From contig JBBECF010000212.1 in NCBI GenBank assembly GCA_040881945.1, positions 1 through 53,437 of the forward strand: a DNA stretch of 53,437 nt, read 5' to 3'. Under the pieces are notes generated by a model. That model ran no database searches. It had not been told where the DNA came from and saw only the letters and a program-made list of their open reading frames with translations. Within the stretch, counting starts at the first letter, position 1; every line of letters starts with the position of its first letter. Shown here piece after piece: positions 1 to 7,904 of the stretch. The DNA comes from JBBECF01 sp040881945 (GTDB lineage Bacteria > Pseudomonadota > Alphaproteobacteria > Dongiales > Dongiaceae). A program made the translations under genes and the position numbers.

Positions 1-27
1 ATCGATTACGGGAAGCGGAAGATACGG

Positions 28-484
28 ATGATGAGATCGCATCGACACGGCGGGGGGGGGGGGGGGCGGGGGGCGCGGCCACGGCACGATCGCTCTAGCG
101 GCGGCGCTGCTGGTCCTGGCGCTCGCCGGCCGGCCGGCGGCAGCGCAGCAGGCACAGGTCATCGCCGAGGGCAAGCAGGACTACGACGAGACCTGCGCCG
201 CCTGCCACGGACCAGAGGGCCGGGGCGACGGGCCGATGGCCGGGCTCCTGGTCCTGCCGCCGTCCGACTTGACCCGCGTCGCCAAGGATGCCGGCGGCGC
301 GTTCCCGTTCTGGCGGGTGTACCGGATCATCGAGGGCGGCGAAACCGTGAAGGGCCACGAGACCTTCCAGATGCCGGTACTCGGAAACCGCTTCCGCCGC
401 GACGAGGCCAAACCGGGCTACCTGCCCGGCCATGTCCGGATCCTGACCCTCACCCATTTCATCGAGTCGCTCCAAGTCGATTAG
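28..484 (+). CDS. c-type cytochrome, frame broken in a poly-G tract
   Basis: Small monohaem cytochrome c, expected to be exported and to carry electrons in the periplasm. The haem motif CAACH lies at 194-208 and a likely distal Met ligand sits in FQMP near the C-terminus. A hydrophobic Ala/Leu-rich segment ending in AAAQQ (about 92-151) looks like a signal peptide. The body is read in frame 2 but has no start codon: the frame is closed by stops at 29-34. The plausible tandem ATG at 28/31, preceded by GGAAG, is in frame 1, and the two frames meet in a run of 15 G (52-66) followed by C and six G. Losing one G would join them. Either the gene is phase-variable or broken, or the homopolymer was miscounted. 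Its stop overlaps the stop of the convergent nitroreductase by 4 bp. The family is clear; the start is not. Confidence 0.7.
52..73 (+). repeat. poly-G tract (G15 C G6)
   Basis: Fifteen consecutive G, one C and six more G lie between the probable start codon and the signal peptide of the cytochrome. Tracts of this length slip during replication and are also a common place for sequencing or assembly errors. The reading frame changes exactly here. Confidence 0.85.
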
Positions 485-1113
485 CCAGGCGCGGCGGAAC
501 CCGGGGCGCGGCCGATCGGGAGGAGCGCCAGCGGCTCCTCCGCCCCGTCCAGCCCGACTACCCGCATGACCTCGGCGTCGTCGAACGCGCCGACCACGGT
601 CGCGCCCAGCCCGAGCGCCACAGCCTGGAGGCAGACGTTCTGCGCCGCGTGCCCCACTTCGATCTGCACGTAGCGGCGCCCCCGCTCGCCGTACTTGCCG
701 GTCGTGCGCGCATGAACCGCCGCGATCACCAGAACGGCGGCCGCCTCGGCGATCCAACGTTGCCCCAGCGCCGCAGCAGCCAACTCGGTTCGGCGGTCGC
801 CGACCGCGGCTTGGCGCAGCGCATGCGCCCCCGCGTCGTAGCGGTAGATTCCGGAGGGCAGCCCGGTCACCTCGCCGGCCGCAAGCCGCAGCTCGAGTGG
901 GTAGAGCGCGCCCGCCGACGGCGCGGCCCGCAGGCCGGCCGGATCGGTCACGCCTTGCGCCGCCCACAGAAGCTGCCCGACCTCGCCGAGGGTCACCGCG
1001 CCGCCGGCGAAGTCGCGCACGGACCGCCGCCGCGACAGCGCCCCCTCGACCGACAGGCGACCGTCCTCGACCGCTTCGGGCAACCGCAGGATGGGGGTTC
1101 GTTCAGCGGCCAT
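481..1113 (-). CDS. SagB-type nitroreductase-family FMN oxidoreductase
   Basis: A 210-residue FMN-dependent oxidoreductase of the nitroreductase superfamily, closest in style to SagB/ThcOx. RRRSVRDF (28-35) is the usual N-terminal FMN-contact motif, APSAGALYPLEL (64-75) is typical of the SagB branch, and a Gly-rich LGLGATVVGAF segment lies near the C-terminus. The ATG at 1113 lies inside the end of the upstream radical-SAM gene (11 bp overlap), so the two are probably translationally coupled. The family includes azoline oxidases in peptide maturation, but no YcaO or precursor peptide is seen here, so the substrate is unknown. The partner enzyme suggests a shared redox job. Confidence 0.8.
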   Translation of the reverse strand: MAAERTPILRLPEAVEDGRLSVEGALSRRRSVRDFAGGAVTLGEVGQLLWAAQGVTDPAGLRAAPSAGALYPLELRLAAGEVTGLPSGIYRYDAGAHALRQAAVGDRRTELAAAALGQRWIAEAAAVLVIAAVHARTTGKYGERGRRYVQIEVGHAAQNVCLQAVALGLGATVVGAFDDAEVMRVVGLDGAEEPLALLPIGRAPGSAAPG

Positions 1114-2047
1114 GGCGGTCGAGGCAGGACAGGCCGTAGCGGCGAGCGGCCTCCAGGGCGGCGCCGTACTCGGCCGACCCGATCGGCCGGTCGAGCTCGG
1201 GATAGTCGCCGGCGCGGTAGCAGGGGCGGTACTGGTCCATGAGGTTCACATAGGTGTCACGCGAAATCTCCTCGGTCAGGAAGCGGAGAACGCTCTCGGT
1301 TCCGGCGATGTCGTCGGGCAGGACGAGGTGGCGCACCAGCAGCCCGCGCCGCGCGACCCCGGCCTCGTCGAGCACGAGGTCGCCGACCTGCCGGTACATC
1401 TCGCGCACCGCCGCCCGGTTCACCCGGACATAGTCCGGCACGTGGGAGTAGCGCTTGGCCTGCGCCGAGTCGCCGTATTTCATGTCGGGCATGTAGATGT
1501 CGATGACGCCGTCCAAGAGGGCGAGCGCCTCGGGGCTGTCGTAACCGCCGGTGTTGTAGACGAGCGGCAGGCGCAGGCCGCGCTCGGCGGCGGGGACCAG
1601 GGCCGCGAGGATCTGCGCCACGACGTGGCTGGGGGTCACGAAGTTGATGTTGTGGCAACCCTGCCCCTGGAGCGCCAGCATCATCCCGGCGAGGTCCTCG
1701 GGGCTCACCTCCTGCCCCTGCCCCTTCCAGCTTATCTCCCAGTTCTGGCAGTACACGCAGCGCAGGTTGCACCAAGAGAAGAAGATCGTCCCCGACCCCC
1801 GCCGGCCGCGCAGGCTGTCCTCCTCGCCGTGATGCGGCCCGTAGGAGTAGACGACGGCGCGCGCGCCGGTGCGGCACACGGCGCCCCGCAGCGTGCGCTT
1901 GCGGTTGATACGGCAGTAGCGCGCGCACAAGTCGCAGTCCTCGAGGCGGTGGTCGGCCTCGCGCGCCCGCGCGGCCAACGCCCCGCTCTGCAGCAGGCGC
2001 AGGTAGGCCGGCGTGAACTCCGCCGGACGCACCGTCGCCACGGCCAT
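1103..2047 (-). CDS. Radical SAM protein, PflX-like (COG1313 type)
   Basis: A 314-residue radical-SAM enzyme resembling pyruvate-formate-lyase activases. The [4Fe-4S] cluster motif CX3CX2C is C93, C97, C100, followed by QNW. A second cysteine set (C38, C41, C45, C58) precedes it, as in the PflX/AmrS group, and may bind an extra cluster or zinc. The family cleaves S-adenosylmethionine to make a 5'-deoxyadenosyl radical; targets of the PflX branch are not established. It is the first gene of a two-gene minus-strand unit with the nitroreductase and is divergent from a second radical-SAM gene across 127 bp. No glycyl-radical enzyme is in the window, so an activase role is not supported by context. 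Confidence 0.85.
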   Translation of the reverse strand: MAVATVRPAEFTPAYLRLLQSGALAARAREADHRLEDCDLCARYCRINRKRTLRGAVCRTGARAVVYSYGPHHGEEDSLRGRRGSGTIFFSWCNLRCVYCQNWEISWKGQGQEVSPEDLAGMMLALQGQGCHNINFVTPSHVVAQILAALVPAAERGLRLPLVYNTGGYDSPEALALLDGVIDIYMPDMKYGDSAQAKRYSHVPDYVRVNRAAVREMYRQVGDLVLDEAGVARRGLLVRHLVLPDDIAGTESVLRFLTEEISRDTYVNLMDQYRPCYRAGDYPELDRPIGSAEYGAALEAARRYGLSCLDRHGR

Positions 2048-2115
2048 CCCTCGGCCCCTGTAATCGGGCGCTGCCGAACCTAACTTAAGACTATCGGACC
2101 CGGCGGCGGCGCGAA

Positions 2116-2157
2116 TTGACCTGCGTCAAGATGCCGGCCCGGGCCGCGGATTATACT
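2116..2157 (+). promoter_or_regulatory. FNR/FixK-type box plus -10 element upstream of the AmrS-like gene
   Basis: TTGACCTGCGTCAA at 2116-2129 is a perfect TTGAC-N4-GTCAA inverted repeat, matching Crp/FNR-family (FNR, FixK, ANR/DNR) sites. TATACT at 2152-2157 can serve as the -10 hexamer. With a start of transcription about 2163-2164 the box centre (2122.5) falls near -41, the class II activator position. No separate good -35 hexamer is present, as expected for an activator-dependent promoter. The inference is induction under low oxygen, which suits oxygen-sensitive radical-SAM proteins. The box also lies upstream of the divergent operon and could act on it. Confidence 0.6.
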
Positions 2158-2174
2158 TCTTCAAGAGGATCGGC

Positions 2175-3296
2175 ATGCGGCGAGCCGACGATGTCGTAGC
2201 AACGAAGTACTGGCACGCGCTCGACGACGGGCGAGTCCAATGCGACCTGTGCCCACGCCTGTGCAAGCTGCACGAAGGCCAGCGCGGTCTGTGCTTCGTA
2301 CGTGCCTGCCGGGACGGCCGGATCGTCCTCACCACCTATGGGCGGTCGAGCGGGTTCTGCGTCGATCCGATCGAAAAGAAGCCGCTGAACCATTTCCTGC
2401 CAGGCACGGCGGTGCTCTCGTTCGGCACCGCCGGCTGCAACCTCGCCTGCCGCTTCTGCCAGAACTGGGACATCAGCAAGTCGCGTGAGATCGACGTGCT
2501 CGCCGACCGGGCGACGCCGGAGACGATCGCGCGCGCCGCCAAGGACCTCGGCTGCCGCAGCGTCGCCTTCACCTACAACGACCCGATCGTCTTCCATGAA
2601 TATGCGATCGACGTCGCCGCGGCCTGCCGCGCCGTTGGCATCCGCACCGTCGCGGTCACCGCCGGCTACGTCAATCCGGAGCCGCGCGAGGAGTTCTTCC
2701 GGGAGATGGACGCCGCCAATGTCGACCTCAAGGCGTTCACCGAGGACTTCTATCGGCGCGTCTGCAGCGGCCATCTCCAGCCGGTGCTCGACACGCTCGT
2801 CAATCTCAAGCGCGAGACCGGCGTCTGGGTTGAGATCACGACTTTGTTGATTCCCGGCGCGAACGATTCCGACGCCGAGATCGAGCGGCTGACGGCGTGG
2901 GTATCGGAACATCTCGGCCCCGACGTGCCGATGCACTTCACCGCCTTCCATCCGGACTGGAAGATGCGCGACACGCCGCCGACGCCGGCCGCGACGCTGC
3001 GGCGCGCGCGGGCGATCGCGCGCCGAAATGGCGTGCGCTACGCCTACACCGGCAACGTCCACGACCCGGCCGGCGCCACCACCTATTGCCACGGCTGCGG
3101 CGGCGTGGTCATCGGCCGCGACCGGTACGAGGTGACGGCCTGGAACCTCGGGCCGGACGGCCGCTGCCGGGGCTGCAGCACGCCTTGCGCCGGCGTCTTC
3201 GAGGACGCGCCGGGCGATGGCAGCCGGCGCCAGCCGGTGCGGCTCGCCGATCGGGCGGGTGACGCGGCGGCGCGCGTCGGGACGGAAGTTCAGTGA
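2175..3296 (+). CDS. amrS: AmmeMemoRadiSam system radical SAM enzyme
   Basis: A 373-residue radical-SAM enzyme with the AmrS architecture. It has an N-terminal cysteine cluster (C23, C26, C30, C40), the SAM-radical motif C88-X3-C92-X2-C95 followed by QNW, a TIM-barrel core, and a C-terminal cysteine-rich tail (CHGCGG and CRGCSTPC) that looks like a zinc or iron-sulfur ribbon. AAGAGGA at 2163-2169, 5 nt before the ATG, is a good ribosome binding site. AmrS normally pairs with AMMECR1-like AmrA and MEMO-like AmrB; neither is in the window. Instead it faces a PflX-like paralogue and a nitroreductase. The last ~30 residues are low-complexity and may be dispensable. Confidence 0.85.
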   Translation: MRRADDVVATKYWHALDDGRVQCDLCPRLCKLHEGQRGLCFVRACRDGRIVLTTYGRSSGFCVDPIEKKPLNHFLPGTAVLSFGTAGCNLACRFCQNWDISKSREIDVLADRATPETIARAAKDLGCRSVAFTYNDPIVFHEYAIDVAAACRAVGIRTVAVTAGYVNPEPREEFFREMDAANVDLKAFTEDFYRRVCSGHLQPVLDTLVNLKRETGVWVEITTLLIPGANDSDAEIERLTAWVSEHLGPDVPMHFTAFHPDWKMRDTPPTPAATLRRARAIARRNGVRYAYTGNVHDPAGATTYCHGCGGVVIGRDRYEVTAWNLGPDGRCRGCSTPCAGVFEDAPGDGSRRQPVRLADRAGDAAARVGTEVQ

Positions 3297-3310
3297 AGGA
3301 GGGGTGAGAG

Positions 3311-3739
3311 ATGAGCACGACAGGCTTGCAGGTCTTCGACCAGACGTTGCAGCTCACCAACATCTGGCTGAAGAGCCTGATGGAGAAACTGGGCTGGACC
3401 GACCGGCACCGCGCCTATCTGGCGCTGCGCGCCACGCTGCACGCGCTCCGCGATCGCATGAACCCGGACGAGGCGGCGCATCTCGGCGCCCAGCTTCCGA
3501 TGCTGGTGCGCGGCTTCTATTTCGAGGGCTGGCACCCCGCCGGCAAACCGCTCAAGGAGCGCAGCAAGGATGCGTTCCTGGCGCATATCCGCAAGGCCAT
3601 GCCCGGCGATCCGGATCTCGACCCGGAACGGATCGCACGCGGCGTCTTCAGCCTGCTCGCCGATCGTGTGACCGCGGGCGAGATCGCGGACGTGAAGCAG
3701 ACCCTGCCGAAGGGCGTGCGCGACCTGTGGCCGGTCTGA
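3311..3739 (+). CDS. DUF2267 family protein
   Basis: A 142-residue soluble alpha-helical protein that spans the whole DUF2267 domain (typical motifs: HRAYLALRATLHALRDR near the N-terminus, LP.LVRGFYFEGW in the middle). The function of the family is not known; it is often found near stress or membrane-related genes in alphaproteobacteria. AAGGAGGGG at 3296-3304 is a strong ribosome binding site that begins at the last base of the AmrS-like stop codon, so it is likely co-transcribed with that gene and may share its oxygen-linked control. Confidence 0.8.
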   Translation: MSTTGLQVFDQTLQLTNIWLKSLMEKLGWTDRHRAYLALRATLHALRDRMNPDEAAHLGAQLPMLVRGFYFEGWHPAGKPLKERSKDAFLAHIRKAMPGDPDLDPERIARGVFSLLADRVTAGEIADVKQTLPKGVRDLWPV

Positions 3740-3839
3740 GGCCAATGCGGCCGCGGCGCCGGCAATGGCAGGCTTGCGCTTGGGGCTGTTCGCCGACCGG
3801 CCCGAGGAGTCTCCTGGGCCCGGAATCGAGGAGTGCGGC

Positions 3840-3980
3840 ATGAAGCGGACCGGCAAGCGCAACGGCAAGCCGGCGAAGCAGGCCAAGGCGGCGCGGCCGG
3901 CGACCGCCAACCCGCGGCTGACCGAGCAGAAGCGCAGGATTCTGGGCAAGCATTATGCGAGCAAGTATCGATCCCTCTGA
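3840..3980 (+). CDS. Small basic hypothetical protein (46 aa)
   Basis: Short, very Lys/Arg/Ala-rich protein starting MKRTGKRNGKP. GAGGAG at 3828-3833, 6 nt upstream, supports ATG 3840 over the longer in-frame ATG at 3765. Its last 26 bp overlap the start of the methyltransferase in another frame, which suggests translational coupling. The composition suggests nucleic-acid binding or a disordered protein, but I do not recognise a family. Confidence 0.5.
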   Translation: MKRTGKRNGKPAKQAKAARPATANPRLTEQKRRILGKHYASKYRSL

Positions 3981-4596
3981 TCGCGCCGCGCTGGCGCAGC
4001 TCTCGACGGCGACGATCGCGCATTACGAACACGCGGCGCAGAGCTATGAGGAGCACACCCTCGACCACGACGTAAGTCAGAACATCGCCGCCTTGCTCGG
4101 CGCCATCGAGGGCCCGCCCCCTTGGACCATCCTCGATTTCGGCTGCGGGCCGGGGCGCGACCTGCGGCAATTCCGGTCGCTCGGCCACGCGGCGGTGGGG
4201 CTGGACGGCTGCGCCGCCTTCGTCGCCCGGGCGCGCGCCATGACCGCGTGCGAGGTGCTGCACCAGGACTTCCTGGCGCTGGACCTGCCGGCCGAGCGGT
4301 TCGACGGCGTCTTCGCCAACGCGTCGCTGTTCCACGTGCCGCGCGGCGAGTTGCCGCGCGTGCTCGGCGAGTTGCGGGCGGCGCTCCGGCCGCGCGGCGT
4401 TCTGTTCGCGTCGAACCCGCGCGGCGGCAACGAGGAAGGCTGGTCCGGCGACCGCTACTGCTGCTTCCACGACATCGAGGCGTGGCGGGGATTTCTGTGC
4501 GCCGCCGGCTTCGTCGAGCTCGACCACTACTACCGGCCGGCCGGTCGCCCGCGCCGCGATCAGCCCTGGCTCGCCACGCTGTGGCGGAGAGCTTGA
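3955..4596 (+). CDS. Class I SAM-dependent methyltransferase
   Basis: A 213-residue Rossmann-fold methyltransferase. Motif I is ILDFGCGPGRD (59-69), the acidic end of strand 2 is in GLDGC, and FDGVFANASLFHVP is the motif IV region. It resembles the small UbiE/Tam-like class; the acceptor substrate cannot be read from the sequence. The ATG lies inside the preceding 46-aa gene, so the two are probably coupled. It converges with the sulfurtransferase, with 17 bp between the stop codons. Confidence 0.8.
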   Translation: MRASIDPSDRAALAQLSTATIAHYEHAAQSYEEHTLDHDVSQNIAALLGAIEGPPPWTILDFGCGPGRDLRQFRSLGHAAVGLDGCAAFVARARAMTACEVLHQDFLALDLPAERFDGVFANASLFHVPRGELPRVLGELRAALRPRGVLFASNPRGGNEEGWSGDRYCCFHDIEAWRGFLCAAGFVELDHYYRPAGRPRRDQPWLATLWRRA

Positions 4597-4613
4597 GCCG
4601 CGGTCGGCGGCGC

Positions 4614-5432
4614 TCAGGTCTCCACCGGCAGCGACGGATCGTTCCCCCATTCCGACCACGAGCCGGCATAGGCCCGGACCCGGGGGTAGCCTAGGGCCTT
4701 GAGCGCGATATAGGTATGCGCGGAGCGGTGGTGGGTCTGGCAGTGGGTGACGACTTCCTTGTCCGGCGTAACCCCCACCGCCGCGAACAGCGCGCGCAAC
4801 TCGGCCTCGGGCTTGAGGCGCAGGTTGTTCGTGCGGTCGATGGCCAGCGTCCAGTCCAGGCTGACGGCGCCGGGGATGTGGCCGCCGCGCGCCGCCCGAC
4901 GATCGGCGCCGCTGAACTCCGCCGGCGTGCGCGCGTCGAGGACGACAAGACTCGGATCGTCGAGATGCGCGAGCACATAGGCGGCGTCGGCGACGGCGTC
5001 GGTGCGGCCCGTCACCCGGTAGTCGCCGCGGGCCGGCGCCGTCACACCGCTTTCGGTGCGGTGCCCCTCGCCCACCCAGGCCTGTAACCCGCCATTGAGC
5101 AGCGACGCGCCGCGGTGCCCGATGACGTCCAGCGTCCACAGCAGGCGGCACGCCTTGGCGCCGCCTTCGTCGTCGTAGGCGACGACGTGGCTTTGCGCGG
5201 TCATGCCGATCGACGACAGAACCTCGCCGATCTGGCGGTCGTCGGGCAACAGGCCGCCGACCGGCGGCCGCGGCGCGACGATTCGTGCATAATCCAGGTG
5301 CACGGCGCCGGACACGTGCTGGCGCGCGTGGGTCGAAGCGGCGCCGAGATCGACCACCAGCAGGCCGGGACGCCCCAGCCGCCGCTCGAGCTCGTCGGCT
5401 TCCAGGATCAGGGGAACGTCGCTGTCGGCCAT
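4614..5432 (-). CDS. Sulfurtransferase, two rhodanese domains
   Basis: Tandem rhodanese protein of 272 residues related to thiosulfate/3-mercaptopyruvate sulfurtransferases (SseA type). The C-terminal domain has the active-site loop CQTHHR with the catalytic cysteine at about residue 231. The N-terminal domain lacks a cysteine at the matching place, as usual for the inactive structural half. The loop differs from the classic CRKGVT and CGSGVT, so the sulfur donor is uncertain. I chose ATG 5432, with AGGG 8 nt upstream, over the in-frame TTG at 5438. It is transcribed away from the prkA leader. Confidence 0.85.
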   Translation of the reverse strand: MADSDVPLILEADELERRLGRPGLLVVDLGAASTHARQHVSGAVHLDYARIVAPRPPVGGLLPDDRQIGEVLSSIGMTAQSHVVAYDDEGGAKACRLLWTLDVIGHRGASLLNGGLQAWVGEGHRTESGVTAPARGDYRVTGRTDAVADAAYVLAHLDDPSLVVLDARTPAEFSGADRRAARGGHIPGAVSLDWTLAIDRTNNLRLKPEAELRALFAAVGVTPDKEVVTHCQTHHRSAHTYIALKALGYPRVRAYAGSWSEWGNDPSLPVET

Positions 5433-5929
5433 GGTCAAGACCCTCGATCGCGGCCGTCGCGGCGGGACGACCCCATCATAACGTCATTATAACCGAGTCG
5501 GACCGACTGGCCACCGTCGCGACGCGGCGCGACGCTTGGCCGCACGGCGGCGACGGCGCATCGCCGCGGAATTCCGCGCGCAACGCGCCCTGCCGCGACG
5601 AGCCTCTTGCCAAACCGATCGAGACCGGCCTAATTGTGACGCATGGCGAAAGCAGCCGCGACGATCGCGCACGCCGAACGCGCACATTGCCCCGTTGGCG
5701 ATCGCGGAACCGAGATCATTCACAGCACGACGGCATGTTTTCTTGTCGGGTGGGACGTCGCGGCAGGGCGACAGGCGGACGCGATCGCCTGCCGTGACAC
5801 TTCGTCGTCGCACTTGAATCGGCGACGGCCAACGCTAATTGAAAATTAACGCTACCGGTAGAACATCGAAAACAACCGCGACAAGGGTCGGCGACAGCAA
5901 GGGGGGCATTGCAAACGGGAGATCGCTGC
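5433..5929. promoter_or_regulatory. Intergenic leader between sulfurtransferase and prkA
   Basis: About 500 bp without a convincing gene; reading frames here lack homology-like composition and ribosome binding sites. It holds a 14-bp palindrome CGCGGAATTCCGCG (5565-5578), an AT-rich imperfect inverted repeat around 5832-5853 and a 10-bp palindrome CTACCGGTAG at about 5853-5862. These are candidate operator or promoter elements for the prkA operon. I looked for sigma-54 (-24/-12) and EcfG-type motifs and found no clear match. Confidence 0.4.
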
Positions 5930-7861
5930 ATGGCCACGAAGCAAGATCGCATCGCCGAACTGATTCGCAAGGATCATGCGGATCGCGTAATCGAAGACTG
6001 GAAGGGCGATTTCCTCGGCTACCTCGAAAAGGTCCGCGCGGACCCGAGCGTCTGCCGGTTGGCGCATGCGCATCTCTACGACGTGATCATCAACGCCGGC
6101 GTCGGCGAGCCGGACGACTCCGACGCCTCGCGGCGGACCCGGTTGTGGGGCGGCGAGCCGCCCAAGGTCTACAACTTCTTCAAGGAAGAATTCTTCGGCA
6201 TCGAAGAGGTGCTCGAGAAGATCGTGCACTACTTCCATGCCGCGGCGCTTAAGGGCGAGGAGAGCCGCCAGGTCCTGTATCTGATGGGACCGGTCGGGGC
6301 CGGCAAGAGCTCGCTGGTCGAGCGCCTCAAGGAAGGCTTGGAGGTCGCCGATCCGGTTTATGTGATCGACGGCTGCCCGATCCACGAGGAGCCGCTTCAC
6401 CTCATCCCGCGCCGCTTGCGCCGCGAGTTCGAGAAGATGCTCGACGCCACCATCGAGGGCGAACTCTGCCCGGTGTGTCGCTACCGGCTCGAGCACGAAT
6501 TCGGCGGGCGCTACGAGCAGATGCCGGTCACGACGATGGCCTTTTCGAAGAACGACCGCCGCGGCATCGCGGTCGTGCCGCCGGTCGATCCGAACAACCA
6601 GGACACCTCGGTGCTGATCGGGTCCGAGGACATTTCGAAGCTCGACAAATACGCCGAGGGCGACCCGCGCGTGCTCGATCTTAACGGCGCCTTCAACGCC
6701 GGCAACCGCGGGCTGATCGAATTCATCGAGGTCTTCAAGAACGAAACCGAATACCTGCACGCGATCATCACCGCGACGCAGGAGAAATTCGTCCCGGCGC
6801 CCGGCCGCCACGGCACGATCTACACCGACACGGTGATCGTTGCCCATTCCAACGAGGCGGAGTGGCAGAGATTCAAGGCCGACCACACCAACGAGGCCGT
6901 GCTCGACCGTATCGTCACGATCAAGGTGCCTTACAACCTGCGCCTGTCCGAGGAAACGAAGATCTACGACAAGATCCTCCGCCGCTCCGGCTTTCGCACG
7001 CACATCGCGCCGCACACCATCGAGATCGCGGCGATGTTCGCCCTGCTCACGCGGTTGGAGCCGAGTTCCAAGTGCGACCTGATGACCAAGCTCAAGCTGT
7101 ATAACGGCGAGGAGGTGGTCGAGAAGGGTCACACCAAGCGCATCGACCAGAGCGAGCTGCGCGAGGACGCCAAGGGCGAGGGCCTGAGCGGCATCTCCGC
7201 GCGCTTCATCATGAAGGCGATCGACGCCGCACTGTCGCAGAGCCCGGAGGGGATCACGCCGATCCACATCCGCGAGGTGCTGATCAAGATGGTGAAGGAA
7301 GGCGACCTGCCGGACGACACGCGCAAGCGCTATCTGGAGTTCCTGCAGGACAACATCCACAAGGCGTATCTCGAGATCCTGGAAAACGAGATCACCAAGG
7401 CCTTCGTCTACGCCTACGAGGAGCAGGCGGAGACGCTGTTCCAGAATTACCTCGACCACGCCGAGGCCTTCGTCAACAAGACCACGGTCAAGGACCGCGA
7501 TACGCGCGAGGAGCTCCAGCCCGACGAGCCGTTCCTCAAGTCGATCGAGGAGCAGATCGCCATCATCGGGTCGTCCGCCGACGGCTTTCGCCAGGAGGTC
7601 ATCGCCTATCTGTGGGCGGCCAGCCGCCGCGGCGCGAAGGTCAGCTATGCGAGCTACGAGCCGCTGAAGGAGGCGATCGAGAAGAAGCTGATGGATTCGG
7701 TGCGCGACATCAGCCGCATCATCACCAAGACCCGGACGCGCGACGAGGAACAAAAGGACAAGTACGAGGCCCTGCTCGAGAGCCTGCTGCAGCACGGCTA
7801 CACCCCGTATTCCGCGGAAGTCGTGCTGAAATACGCCGCCAACCACCTGTGGAAGGACTAG
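5930..7861 (+). CDS. prkA: PrkA family serine protein kinase (YeaG)
   Basis: A 643-residue AAA-fold serine kinase of the PrkA/YeaG family, full length. The Walker A motif GPVGAGKS is at 120-127. A CPVC pair follows in the insertion near residue 184, and the C-terminal kinase-like domain is intact. In enterobacteria YeaG works with YeaH in the response to nitrogen starvation and other stationary-phase stress. ATG 5930 with GGGAGA (5917-5922) is preferred to the in-frame TTG at 5909. It is the first gene of the conserved prkA-yeaH-spoVR operon, preceded by a long leader. Confidence 0.95.
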   Translation: MATKQDRIAELIRKDHADRVIEDWKGDFLGYLEKVRADPSVCRLAHAHLYDVIINAGVGEPDDSDASRRTRLWGGEPPKVYNFFKEEFFGIEEVLEKIVHYFHAAALKGEESRQVLYLMGPVGAGKSSLVERLKEGLEVADPVYVIDGCPIHEEPLHLIPRRLRREFEKMLDATIEGELCPVCRYRLEHEFGGRYEQMPVTTMAFSKNDRRGIAVVPPVDPNNQDTSVLIGSEDISKLDKYAEGDPRVLDLNGAFNAGNRGLIEFIEVFKNETEYLHAIITATQEKFVPAPGRHGTIYTDTVIVAHSNEAEWQRFKADHTNEAVLDRIVTIKVPYNLRLSEETKIYDKILRRSGFRTHIAPHTIEIAAMFALLTRLEPSSKCDLMTKLKLYNGEEVVEKGHTKRIDQSELREDAKGEGLSGISARFIMKAIDAALSQSPEGITPIHIREVLIKMVKEGDLPDDTRKRYLEFLQDNIHKAYLEILENEITKAFVYAYEEQAETLFQNYLDHAEAFVNKTTVKDRDTREELQPDEPFLKSIEEQIAIIGSSADGFRQEVIAYLWAASRRGAKVSYASYEPLKEAIEKKLMDSVRDISRIITKTRTRDEEQKDKYEALLESLLQHGYTPYSAEVVLKYAANHLWKD

Positions 7862-7904
7862 CCGCGATCGCGGACGGCGACCCCGACATGCCGACCGGCG
7901 CCCG

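Noticed and set aside
481..2047. RiPP (thiazole/oxazole) maturation cluster suggested by the SagB-like protein
   Set aside because: No YcaO, E1-like protein or precursor peptide frame was found nearby.
5487..5813. Possible small genes in the prkA leader on both strands
   Set aside because: Arg-rich translations without homology-like features or ribosome binding sites, overlapping each other.
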